Positions 12,379 through 23,500 of a DNA stretch of 64,000 nucleotides are shown one piece after another. The DNA is from Oscheius onirici (Eukaryota > Nematoda > Chromadorea > Rhabditida > Rhabditidae). How positions within the stretch are numbered: the stretch's first letter is position 1; each line of letters begins with the position of its first letter. The stretch lies in assembly GCA_932521025.1 (NCBI GenBank), contig OW051471.1:11842001-11906000 (forward strand). The letters are read 5' to 3'. The notes beneath the pieces were generated by a model. The model was not told where the DNA came from. It did not search any database and saw nothing but the letters and a program-made list of their open reading frames with translations. The translations under genes and the position numbers were made by a program.

Positions 12379-14211
12379 ACTTCATTCCAGTAGGTTTCTC
12401 ACAAACTTTACAGTAGCAAATGTTTTCTTTTGCTACTTTCTCAGCTTCATTTCTTCTGTTTCCTTCCTTGTGGTCCTTTCCGTAGCATCGAATCATGGAA
12501 TCGTGAATTTCCTGTTCAAACTTGATTCTGTTATCGATAACGTTCGCCGGTCCTTTGCGAACTCCGCGAATATGATTTTCTATGTGAACCCTGGTACAGT
12601 AGGACCCATATACGCATGCGGAGCATTGAAACGCATGTTTCTTGACATGTGCTTGCATCACATGCACACGACCGCCTGAAACATTAGCATATAATCGTTT
12701 AGGCTGAAGATATGGCCCAACATATGGCTTCAGATCCCGCTAAAATTTATGACAATCGCAAATTTTTAGCTTACACTTACTTTTTCCAGGTTTATAATGT
12801 TCACGAAAGGTGTAAGCTGTAGTACTTTGATCGTTATAACATTGCAAAGTATTGCGAAGCTTGAAAGTAGTTTGGTCACAGTGAACCCCCAATTTTGCAT
12901 TGTTTTCTCGTATTTTTCACTAAGCAAGTGTATGTTAACGTATTTTTGGGGATGTCACAATGTTCGATTTGAAAAAGGTCACTTTGCAATGTGGCTACAG
13001 CACGCAAAGGTTGGAAACTCAGCCAAGATTTTTGCTGCAAAATTTTAAAAAAAAAATTTTTTTTTTCAAATCGGACATTTTCGACAGCCCCGTATTCTTC
13101 ACCAAGAAAGTGTATGTTACCGTAATCTAGAAAATAAGGATTTTTCTCGAAGTCCGAAATTGGGGGGAGCTAAAGTAACGCTCCCTTGTTTAGGCATATT
13201 TCCCTGAACGAATAGCAGAAACTCACGTGCTGCGGAGGGTATTGGGCACATCAAACTGACATAAATTGCAAACTTTCATGGCGTTTCTTGGTCGTCTACT
13301 CATCGAAACCTGGCCCAACCTGCACTTTCTGACTATGTGGGTTTTATAAAAGTTAATTTCTTCTTCTTCAGGCTGTTCTTCAGCTGGCAGAGAACTGAAT
13401 GAAATACTATACCGAATATTCAAAAAACCAACCATATGTCGCCATTTTCAAGTTTTGTAAAGTTCAGAAAAATTATAGTATTTGATTTTGAAAGACATCA
13501 CAAAGTTTGAAAATGCTGTGGTCACAATGACTCTGAAGCGGCGAACTACTAATCTGTAATAAAATTAGGCAAGTTTGCTTTGTAGAGCAACAAATATTAC
13601 AACTTGGAAAATGTATGCGTGAGCTAGGAACCTGATGTTTCTTTTCAAAGTCCCGAAATTTCTAGTGTCTTACTTCAGCGAAAAAATATGATAATGTTAA
13701 AAAACTCTTTTCAAATAATCTCATACTCGGACGATTTCGCCATTCTCCATGTCGACAGATCTTGCAGTATTTTGATTCTTTGCATAGCAGATAAAGTTTA
13801 ATCTTGGGGAACTTCTGAACCAGTTTATCATAGTCTTTCTGATAGCTGTCGACTTTAGAAAAATCTGGCTGAAAAGTGTTGGTGTTTTTCATACTTTGCT
13901 GATTACCTTCTCTCCAGAATCCTTCGTTCCATAACATTTTTTCAGCCAATAATTCATCTCATGAGCAACGGCCTTGACCCGAATTTCAATCCTTTCTCCA
14001 GCCGAATCACCATGTGTTTTCCAGTGGCTTTTTAGACTGCTAACTAAATGAGTCCCGAGCCCGCAAAAGGAGCAAAAATATCTTTTCTTCTTTATGTAAC
14101 GCTCCAGGATGTGGCTTTTTTTGTGCTTTTCTGAAATTTTAAATTCTTCGAGGCATGCGAGAAAATCAAACCGTGCAATGACTTTTTACAGATAGAACAT
14201 TCAATTGACAT
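12379..14211 (-). CDS. C2H2-like zinc-finger gene, multi-module
   Basis: Minus-strand gene of the same family as 7104-8086. The first exon (14172-14211) opens with MSIECSICKKSLH and joins in phase to 13907-14130, giving EKHKKSHILERY, YFCSFCGLG, HWKTHG and AHEMNYWLKKCYG. Further coding pieces are 13727-13868 (KYCKICRHGEW), 13227-13394 (KVCNLCQFD) and 12379 to about 12746 (HVKKHAFQCSACVYG, HIENHIRG, FEQEIHDSMIRCYG, ICYCKVCEKPTGM). The first two junctions close in phase; the junction after 13727 did not, so an exon is missing or an indel is present. The last donor (12378) is followed within about 20 bases by the repeat tail of the right arm, so the gene may be cut at its 3' end. Binding specificity cannot be predicted. 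Confidence 0.6.
12945..13095. mobile_element. MITE family D, rearranged copy
   Basis: It contains TGTTCGATTTGAAAAAGGTC ... CAAATCGGACATTTTCGACA ends and GGTCACTTTGCAATG, CTCAGCCAAGATTTTTGC inside, interrupted by poly-A/poly-T. It lies between exons of the minus-strand zinc-finger gene. Confidence 0.65.
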
Positions 14212-14439
14212 TCTCTCAGTAGCGATAGAATCGCGTATCTAAAATTGAGAGTTCGAGACTCGTCCAATCAAATGAGCACCAATTAGTTGCACGAGATGGG
14301 GCAAATATAACTAACTGACCAATTTGAAGAAAAGATTTTTGAATTCAATGGAACAAAAGATTGTCCCCCATACTATTAACCTTAAGCTACATTCACAGTG
14401 AACTCTAGGACATTTACATCACTGTTATCGATTTACATC

Positions 14440-14640
14440 AGGGTTGGGCGAACGTTCGTGTCCGTTGATCGTTTTGACCAAAAACGAGCAGTTCGTGTTC
14501 GAGGGCGAACACGGAACTGGCGAATGTTCGTGTTCGCTTGCCGAACAAAAAAGTGAAAATGTTCGCTATTCGAGGCTCGAACAGAGTTCAAAAGGGCACG
14601 AACACGAACAGAGGGGGGGGGGGGGGACGCGAACGATAAA
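14440..14640. repeat. Cluster of GTTCGTGTTCG/CGAACACGAAC motifs
   Basis: At least eight GTTCG or CGAAC motifs in both orientations lie within ~200 bp (for example CGAACGTTCGTGTCCG, GTTCGTGTTCGAGGGCGAAC, ACGAACACGAACAG), ending at a run of 14 G near 14612. It sits upstream of the first exon of the minus-strand zinc-finger gene. No protein was recognised here. Confidence 0.7.
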
Positions 14641-14885
14641 GTATACCATAGGTGCGGAAGGGTTCTTATGACTTTGATAGTTTCTTTGGAGGGTCAGGGA
14701 GAGTGACTGGAGCAGAGTGATAAGGGAAGAAGGGACAGTAGGACTGAGACTCACTAAAGTTAGGAACGGGCCGGGCGATCCGTTCAGGTCCTACATTTTG
14801 AAATTAGGCTTAGGAGGGAGCCGGTTCCAATACAATTGCGGTAGTTTCTTTGGAGGTTCGATGTACAGCCAGCTTACAAACTGTA

Positions 14886-15017
14886 CAGTCGATTTTTGGC
14901 ATTGTAAACGTCGATGTAAAAATACAGATTTGTAATCAAGAGTGGAATCGCAAGCAACGCATCTCGCTTCTTCACACCCGCTTTTATTTTCCCGAACTTG
15001 CTTTTGCAAACATGCCT
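14886..15017 (-). CDS. Possible extra zinc-finger exon
   Basis: An open stretch preceded by CTCAAG and followed by TTTGTAAGC on the minus strand encodes RCVACDSTLDYKSVFLHRRL-type sequence, with Cys-x2-Cys then His and Cys. It could be an upstream exon of the zinc-finger gene or a separate fragment. I could not link it in phase. Confidence 0.3.
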
Positions 15018-17575
15018 TGAGAAAACTAATACAAGCTTCGGAAAGAAAAAAAGAGCTTTCGGTTAATTTTTCCTAGACATTACTTACACTTCTCCCGTCT
15101 CTTCTTGTACTTTCAATTTCAAAACTGTTTCAAAGCCCCTTATCAGTAGACTTTCAGGCTCCTAGAAGAGCGGAAAGAGCGAGAGACCATCAAAAAGCCT
15201 AGTCATCTGTTTATCTGACTCATCATTTTCTAGTTTTCCCCTCCAGTCTGAATTTCTAACCAAAAACCCATAACTACCAGTCAGTTGTCCATCTTCGTCT
15301 CTGGCGATGCTCGGGGTGAGAAAAATTGGCCAGTTCTGTCTTCTATTCAAACATTGACGCCCAGCTAGTGGTCACTTTTGTGCTGGGCCGTCTTTTTTTT
15401 GCCCTGTGTTTGTGGTCGCAAACACACAGCCGACCGCTGGTCGATCGATAATAGGATCATCTGAGCGCGGCTTGTCACAGCCCCTTATGCTTTTTATGCC
15501 CCCATTTTGAGGGGGAGGACATTTCTCTTCATTTTTCGGCCTTTTTCACTCACTTTTTCCTTGAAAAATGATGTAAGACTGGAACAAAATGATCTGATAA
15601 CCTGTTGTCTTTGAATTATTTATAGACCAACCTTCTTTCTTTTGAATTTTTGCAGTTTTCAACTGGTTTTGTTGGCAAATTCGGTCAATTTGGTAATTTT
15701 AAATGTGATTTCACCACCGAAACTAAATTTGACTCTCAAAAAAACCTATCTGATTAGAAATTCAGCGCGTCGCCGTGGCTTGGGGTTCTCCCAGGTTACG
15801 CAAAAGATTGTGAGAACGGCAATGAGATAGTTTTTGACCTTTCTCTCAGCTTTTTAAAGCTAAACTTTAATCTTTTTTTTCAGCAGTTTAGCAAAAAAAA
15901 TCTTTGAAAAAAAACCCTTACTCAAGTTTCTCAAAACTCGTCATTTCCCAATTGGTTTTGGACGCGTTTTCTCCAAAAATTTCATAGTAATCAAAAGTGC
16001 TATTATCTGTCAAGATTACATATTTTTCTCGCAATCCACTTGTTGTCCCTTTCACTCGAAAAAAGCAGCTTTACGACTGTTATCAGATGAAGGAGAACCA
16101 GCTGTGTGCATGTACACAAAGCCACCTCATTTCTGTAGTTTCTTCCCATTTTTTTTTTCGGCCAATCAGCTGAATTTCCCCCACGTGTTATTTTTTTTAA
16201 TCATAACGCGTCCCACAAACCCTCACTCTAGGCGAGACACATATTGTTTACATTTAACCGTTGTGTGGGGGAAGAGAGGTCTCATATGGCCTGGAATGAA
16301 TTGATCGAGCTCTTTTTTGTTTTATAGTCCACTTGCTTTTTTCTAAATTGGAAACCGACAAAAACTGTGAAAAGCAGAACTTTACACGAAAATTGTCGTA
16401 CTTTGTCATCTCTCCAAATATTTGAGCAGTCTGTTCAGGCACAAAAGTTCATTTCACAGTTTCTTGATTCTTTTTGTCAGATGGCGTAGCTTGTACTTAA
16501 ATTACTAGCCTCAAATAACAAGCAAAAAAATAAAAAACACGTTTTTTTCAATCTTTATCGTCAAAAAAGTATCGAAAAAATCGTGCTATTTGAATGACAT
16601 AATCCTCACATTTCCCTCTCTCATAATCCTCTCGGCGAAATTAGCACGTTCCAAGGTCAAATAGTCACCAGCATGCACGAATTTCAAAATCTTGTTCTCA
16701 GTCAGCGTGGCTGTGAGTCATCTTTCCCTGTTTAGTCTGGCGACTCATCTCCTCTTCCCACTGACAGAGTCATCTTTTCCAAAAAGACGCACCAAATTAT
16801 TGGGTAAAAAGATATCTTTCTGTCACCCATTTTGTCCTTTTCTGAATCGTTTCCCATAGAGTCAAAAATCCCATTCCCTCATTATTGGCTTCTTTCTTGG
16901 GAGTTCTATCACGCTACTCCGGAATTTTTTTAATCGAAATGAGCTGAAGAAGGCTTTGTTTTTACAGGAAAGATGACACAGCTTCCGCGAATCAAAAAGT
17001 AGTCGCGAAAATGAATTGCTTCCAGACTCAATTGATTTCTCCACCGGTATTCTTTTCATTCGTTACTACTGGTTAGATCAGTCTTTGAACCAAGCTAACT
17101 GGATATTCTGATTCAGTCTATCAGGTGTTAAAAATAATTTTTCTAGATCTGGATAGTCCAATTTCATTGATTTCTGCTTGTAAAATATTTATTACAGAAC
17201 TTTCAAAGACGTTCCATGCTTTTTCTTAGTTTTTTATACTGTTTTCCGACACTTCCACGCAAAGATTTTGAGGAACAATGTTGAGATTGAAAAATATCTA
17301 AAGCTGATCTGTTTTAGTTCTATCCTGTCTATCCACTATGATTGTTCACTCAATTCCTGCAGATTCAGGGTCAAAAAACTTCCAGACTTTGTTTAAAAAA
17401 AACTGTGCAAGCGAAACTTTATAGGCTAACTTTTTTCGCTTTCTGCCTCTGCAGACGATTCACAGTTCTCTACTATTTCTACAAGTTTTAAGTTTTGGAA
17501 AGAAAAAAAGTACAGCTCTTCCCTCTTTTTTTTTCAAACAAGTTTCTCCTTTATCAAAAGCTAATTCCAGACAAA
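15018..17575. other. Upstream region of the sorting-nexin gene
   Basis: Mostly AT-rich DNA with poly-T tracts. I saw no convincing coding region or RNA gene. The 5' control region of the downstream gene presumably lies here. Confidence 0.4.
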
Positions 17576-20500
17576 ATGTCTCAACGAGTACGGGCCATAT
17601 ATGACTTTGAGGCTCAGCCGGGTACCGGCGAGATTTCTATTAGGACGGATGAAGTACTGGTTGTGATACGGGATGTAAGTAATTTCCCTCGTCTTTTTTT
17701 CGACTTTTCCCAAAATTCAGGACATTGACGGTGGTTGGATGGAGGGCAAGAATGTTCGCGGCTCCGTCGGTCTCTTCCCGCGAGCCTATGTCGAACAACA
17801 TTTTGCTGCCTCGGTAAGTTTTTTTGTACTTTTTTTTCTGGTTTTCAGGAAGCTAAATGGACTGCGGGGTAATAAAATTTGGTGCCAGGAAATGATGAAA
17901 CCCCGACAAACAGAAGGTGGAAACCCTTTTGTCCGGGGTCTCTCTGTAATTGAGATTGCCTGAGCGGTCCCCGGAGAATGAGAGACACACCGCTTCATCT
18001 TGGTCCAGTCCCCAAAAATACGACCTTGCAACACAGGGCTAATTGTTTTTTTAGTCTTTGGGAAAAATGGCACGTACTTCCTCTTTAGTCCTGTACTGGG
18101 TCGATTTGTTTTCCTATCGTGCTTCCAAGGAATAAAAAAGTTTTTCCAAATGAAAAAACTGTGACTTGAATGCCAGAAAAATTGAAAACAATTACGACGA
18201 CCTACAAAACTGGAAGAATTTTTTTTACGAAACTCTTGGCTATGATTTTGGTGCCGTTCAGAAAACAGACCTTTCGAAGCCTTTCTTTCGTCAAAAAATA
18301 TATCATTTTAAAAACGCCTCAAAAATATCACCTTTTCCGGTTTTTTTGACAACAAAACTCTTGAATTTACCTGCGAGTTTTACAAAGCATAGCCCTGACG
18401 AATTTAACACGTCTATATTAGGTTACCGGCGAGTGTTTTGAGTCGTTCGGCTCAATGCGCTCTATTTTCCAACACCCAGTTTTTATCACCAGAATCGGAA
18501 TTTTTAACGCATTTTCTTGGTCAAGCCTCTCTTTTTCTGAATCGGGCTGTTACAGAGGTTCTCCTACTCACAGTATCGAGATCAGACTGAGTTTTTTGTG
18601 CCATCAGAAAACCACCATCTTTAGCCTCACAAAGACCATCCATCTCCAAAAAGCACCATCCACCCTCAAGGGCTTTTTCTTTTGCAATTCTAATGAAACG
18701 AGAGGCAGTCTTCAGGGAGATTCCTCGAAGCCCACGAAATTGAAGGCTGCCTACCTCGTTACCAACTCGTTTTGTCCAGATCCCATTAAGGAAGTTCTGA
18801 CCAACCCAGCCCTCTCTCTTTATGAGCCATTTTGGCTCTCTTCCTGCTTTTCTCTTTATCTCTCAGCTGATGAACATTGGAACGGAGAGATATTGAGAGA
18901 AGCGTCTCTTGGGATCTAGGAGTGCAGACGTGCACTCCGGTGCTTTTTAGAGACAAATCTTTGGACGAGGTTAAGACTGAGAACTTGAGATCTGGATGCT
19001 GATATTTCTAGTCTGGACTTGGGTCTCTCTCTTCCTCACTCCAACTCTCAAACTCTAGTATTGGTTCAGTCATGCTGTTCACGTCTGGTCTGCGCAAAGC
19101 TGTCGATCATTTCGACCCAAACTCGGCAGCTATAGCTGAGACTGCCGATCACACAGCCAGACTTCTGGCAGAGAAGAGGAAGCGCATGATCAGACGGCAT
19201 ACTTGTAGCACATTGAAGCCGACTACTGACGTCCGCTTGACGCCCATATTGGCTAGACAGAGCATACAGGGCTCTGTTATAAGGGAAGAAAACGAAGGGG
19301 TTCTGAGAGTTTCTAACAAACTGATTGAAAAAGTTTCAGAGCGTTCCTCCCCTGCCTCCTGCACTACCTCCTGCTGCTAAACCGACAATTTCTGGGCCTA
19401 TTTCTTCACAGCCCAGCTCAGCAGCCAAGTTTGATGACTGGGGAACGTCTTCTTTCGGAGCGCCAAGTGTGGCACCGACTTACAATCCCGGGCTGCCTGG
19501 TAAGTGTATTGCTGTTTGTCTCTCTTCCTCTCTGACTCTCTGTCTCCCCGACTCTCTGACTCTTTGTCTTTCTGACTCTCTGACTCTGACTCTTCCTCTC
19601 TGACTCTCTGCTTTTCTGACTCTCTGCCCCTCTGTACCTCTCCATCTTCATACCTCTCCTTACCATATTTTTCTACAGCTCCTCCTTCCGTCGCCCCTCC
19701 CGGAGCCAGTGCTTCCCAAATTGGTGACGATTTCGACGACGAATGGACGGATGAAGATGAAGCCGAGGTTAGAATTTTCCAATTTCTCTTCAACACCCCA
19801 ATAACCAGCCACCCTGGGGACTATCCGTTGTTTTGACGAAGCGGTACCGCCATGCTTCTTCACCCCCCGGACAGACGAGCTTTCAAGACTCGACCCCGGC
19901 CTTCTTTTTATGGCCAACCAATTTGTCATGACACTAAGTGGGGGTGTTGTCTCGGGTTTTACAAATGACATCTAACCTCCTCTGGGGACGAGTTCACGAG
20001 CCCCGGGCACTTATCCGAGATTCCTCCGTATCCATTTGGTGCTTGAGACGTTTGGCTCTTTTTTATGACCGCCTTTGGGAAGATTTCTTATCTTGGGCTT
20101 TGAGGCCTTGAAAAATATTCTTCCCTCTTTTGTGATTCCCAGATTATTTCCATGTGTTAAAATCTTTCACTTTCTTTTTCTTTTCCTACTTTCAAATAGA
20201 CCTCTCATCTTTTTTCGTATTTTTTAACCTTCCAGTTAAGACTGGAATTATTCCAGTTTGAGCAAGCCTGGCTAAATCAGGTTGACTTAGCAATTATAGC
20301 TTGACATTGAGGAAAAAACTTAAAGTGAATAAAGCGGACACTTTGCCAGGAGTAACTGACCTGTTTTGGCTTTCGGTCCACTGATACCATGCTTGCTCCA
20401 GACATTATCCCAACCTTCCCTTGAAAACAGATTCTGTCAACTCTCACGACTCAGTGTCTCCCGGCCCCTTTAGCATCACAGTCAGTACTTTGACGGGAGC

Positions 20501-23500
20501 ATTTTTACCCCCAATTGATCTACGGTTCGAGTTTGTAACTTCATTTGGTTGATCCACTGATCAGTCCACGATTCATTAAAACCACAGTCCACATCAGTAA
20601 ACTGAAAGATCAGCTTTTTGGTCCTGTGTGTCTATTGGATACTTTTTACTCCCTTTTCTCTTTAGACCTTTTGATTCTTGCCCTATCCTAAAGGACCCCT
20701 GACGTGTCTCAAATTAGGCTGTCAAATGACCTAAACAAGCCTCGATTAGAACGCCCAATGTTCTGACATTACTTTTGCTCTACCTCTGGGATTTGAGTTC
20801 CAGACATAATATTTTGCCCACGCATATTATTAGATTTTGGTCCTAGTTTTTATCTCACGCTTCAACACGCCTAATTCCTGTTGTTGCCCCTTACCTTCAT
20901 TATTTTCGCGTTTTTTGGTCCTCTGAATAGCTCAGTGTGTAGCCTAACATTTCATTTTTGGTCCTCTTATTAAACAGCAACCTAGAGGTGAAAATGCTGT
21001 TCTCGAGAGCCAGATCAGCTAGCACAATCGCCATGGAAAATCATCTTCAAATTCCGGACAAGATTTATAGAATGTCCTCAGTGAGTTAATATTAAAAAGA
21101 CGAACAAATGTTGGAAAGCAAAGGTTTGAAAATGAACAAAAATTTATGTCGTTTCTTCAATTTGTGGGACTCTCAGGGCACCTGGAACCAAGAACTGTAT
21201 AATTTTGTAACGGGACGCATATTGAGACATTTTTTCGTAGGTAACTCTGCTCCTACTTGGTTCTCTAATAGTCCTTCTGTCGAACTAGCCTAGGTGATCT
21301 CAATGACCCAAAAATTCCGAAAGTGTGAAATTTATCTCCCTATGGCTGTTTTCAAAGCTGCTGTTATGCGGTCGCTTTCAAAAAGACCAATTTCTATTAA
21401 AGTAAAATAAATTTCTAGAAGTTCTACCATACAATTTGTCCGAAATCTTTAAATTCTACAACTGGGCAGATTGGGGACATTCAAACTGTTTGATTCGTGG
21501 TATTTTTATGGGTGTTAGAGTGTAAACTTGAATGTTTTAACAGTAGACCAGCATGGAACAAAAATACAAAAAACCTTCAAAATAGAATTCCTTTGTTTAT
21601 CCCATCTTCTTTACTCAGATCCTCTCCAATCCAAATGGCTCCCCTCTCTCAGTGTGTCTAGTTAATTATTCCCCAAGAATGGGTGGCTAACTTCCTTTCC
21701 AGTCTCTTGAAATCCCCTTCTCCTCTTCTCCTAAACAACATTCGACTATGAGACTTGACGAAAAATTGGTAAGAGATTCTTGTCTCTTCTAAAGGACACC
21801 CCAAGTCAGCCCCTGATTGCGCCCATTTATATGTTGGGAGGGGATTTCTTAGTCAAAATGGATTCAGTCCTGAGAATGTGCTCCTAATGCCGCATGAAAT
21901 GTTCTACTGCGACTTTTCTTTTACTCCCAATCGACATCACAGGAACAGTGTCACATTCTTGGAGACTATCCGGCTTTTGGAGGTAGAAGACAGTTTTTTC
22001 GAGCTAAATTTTGCAAGAATCCTAGTCTCTAGAGACTATCAAATTGTGTTAAGCATTATTAGATACTTGTGGTTACTAGCGTCATAAGTTATGGTCAAAG
22101 TCAGAGCCAAGCCTCGGATTTCTAGTTCTTCTCCAAGCTTACTTCATGTGAGACTGTTTATTGAGAATTTGATGAACTTTTATTTGGAACCCCACTTTTA
22201 CATAAATTTTCATTGTAAATCTTCAGTTTATGGGCTAGAAGTAAGTGTTGAGTTCAGTCATGTACTGCAGACTTGTCCCCTTCGAACTAGTCTTAAACTT
22301 CGGGCCATTTTCATCACTACTAAGCTTATAATTCCGTCGTTCCTGTAGCAAAAAACATTGATCTTTTTGGGTTTAGGGTAAACAATTCTTAGTACGACTA
22401 GGTGACCAAAATTAGGGGCGGAAGACATTCCGAAAATTTTATGGAAGCATGAATTCAATTGCTAGAAAACGACCAATTGTTGCAGTCGAAGCTTGTTTCA
22501 AAGTTTCTAGCAAATTCTTAGTGGTTGAAAACAAACAAACTTACTTATAGGTATACAAAAAAGCCAAAATGACCTTCCAATTTTGGTTCCACGCGCCAAA
22601 ACTATTTTCGCGTCACCTTTTCTTCCAATTTATTGGCAGAAGTCAAATAAAATGCCACAACTGTCAGAACTTTGTGAGTCTTTAAAGCGTGCCTAGCTCT
22701 ACCCCCCCCCTTTTTTTTGAATTTGGCTCTGAAAATCAGCCTATATAAGCGCTGCAGCATTGGCGCAGTGGGTAAAGCGTTTGCTTACTAACGTTTTGAA
22801 GTCCCAGGTTTAATTCTCCAGTATGATTTTCGTGTTTTGTGTATAAATTTATGGCTAAATAGCTTGTTTCAAGTCCTATAGGGCCTTATTAGGTCATTTT
22901 CATTTCCGTGTTGTGATATTATTTACGTAGTACGTCTTCTTAAAACTGATAAATTAATCAAAAACTAAATGCTGAAGCATTACTATCATTTTGACAAAAA
23001 AGATAAAACAGTTTGGGGTCCTGGGGGATTGAACATGACCTATCAATTGATTTGTAGACCGCACGCCTACCGACTGCGCCATACAGTGCAAGCGGCCGGG
23101 ACGCCACCAATGTACCCATGAATTGCGTTAATCAGCTTATGCATTGAGTTAATCAGCAGTAGGGCGAGGGTAGCTTTAAAACTAACAATAAGAATCAAGT
23201 TAAACAATTACAAAAAAAAACCTTTTCTTCTCATCTATCCTTTTCCCCCTTCTCAGGACCACCGACTCGCAGTGGCGGGTCATGACTGCGGTTCGCCCGT
23301 CCGGCCGCATTCGGCCAATCGAGCCGACGATTCCAGTGACGAGGACTACGTAACCGATGCCAGTGATACGCGTCGACGGAGCTCCAGTCGCACAAGTGAC
23401 CGGCGTTCAGTTGAGCGCTCAAATAATCGAAAAGGCCATCGTCGCAGTACCCAAAAGGTTCCTAAGCTGACAAACAGCATGGTGTAATTGTCCCGTGGCT

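Noticed and set aside
18166-18919. Open frames in sorting-nexin intron 2
   Set aside because: Serine- and phenylalanine-rich translations without splice sites in phase; read as intronic noise.
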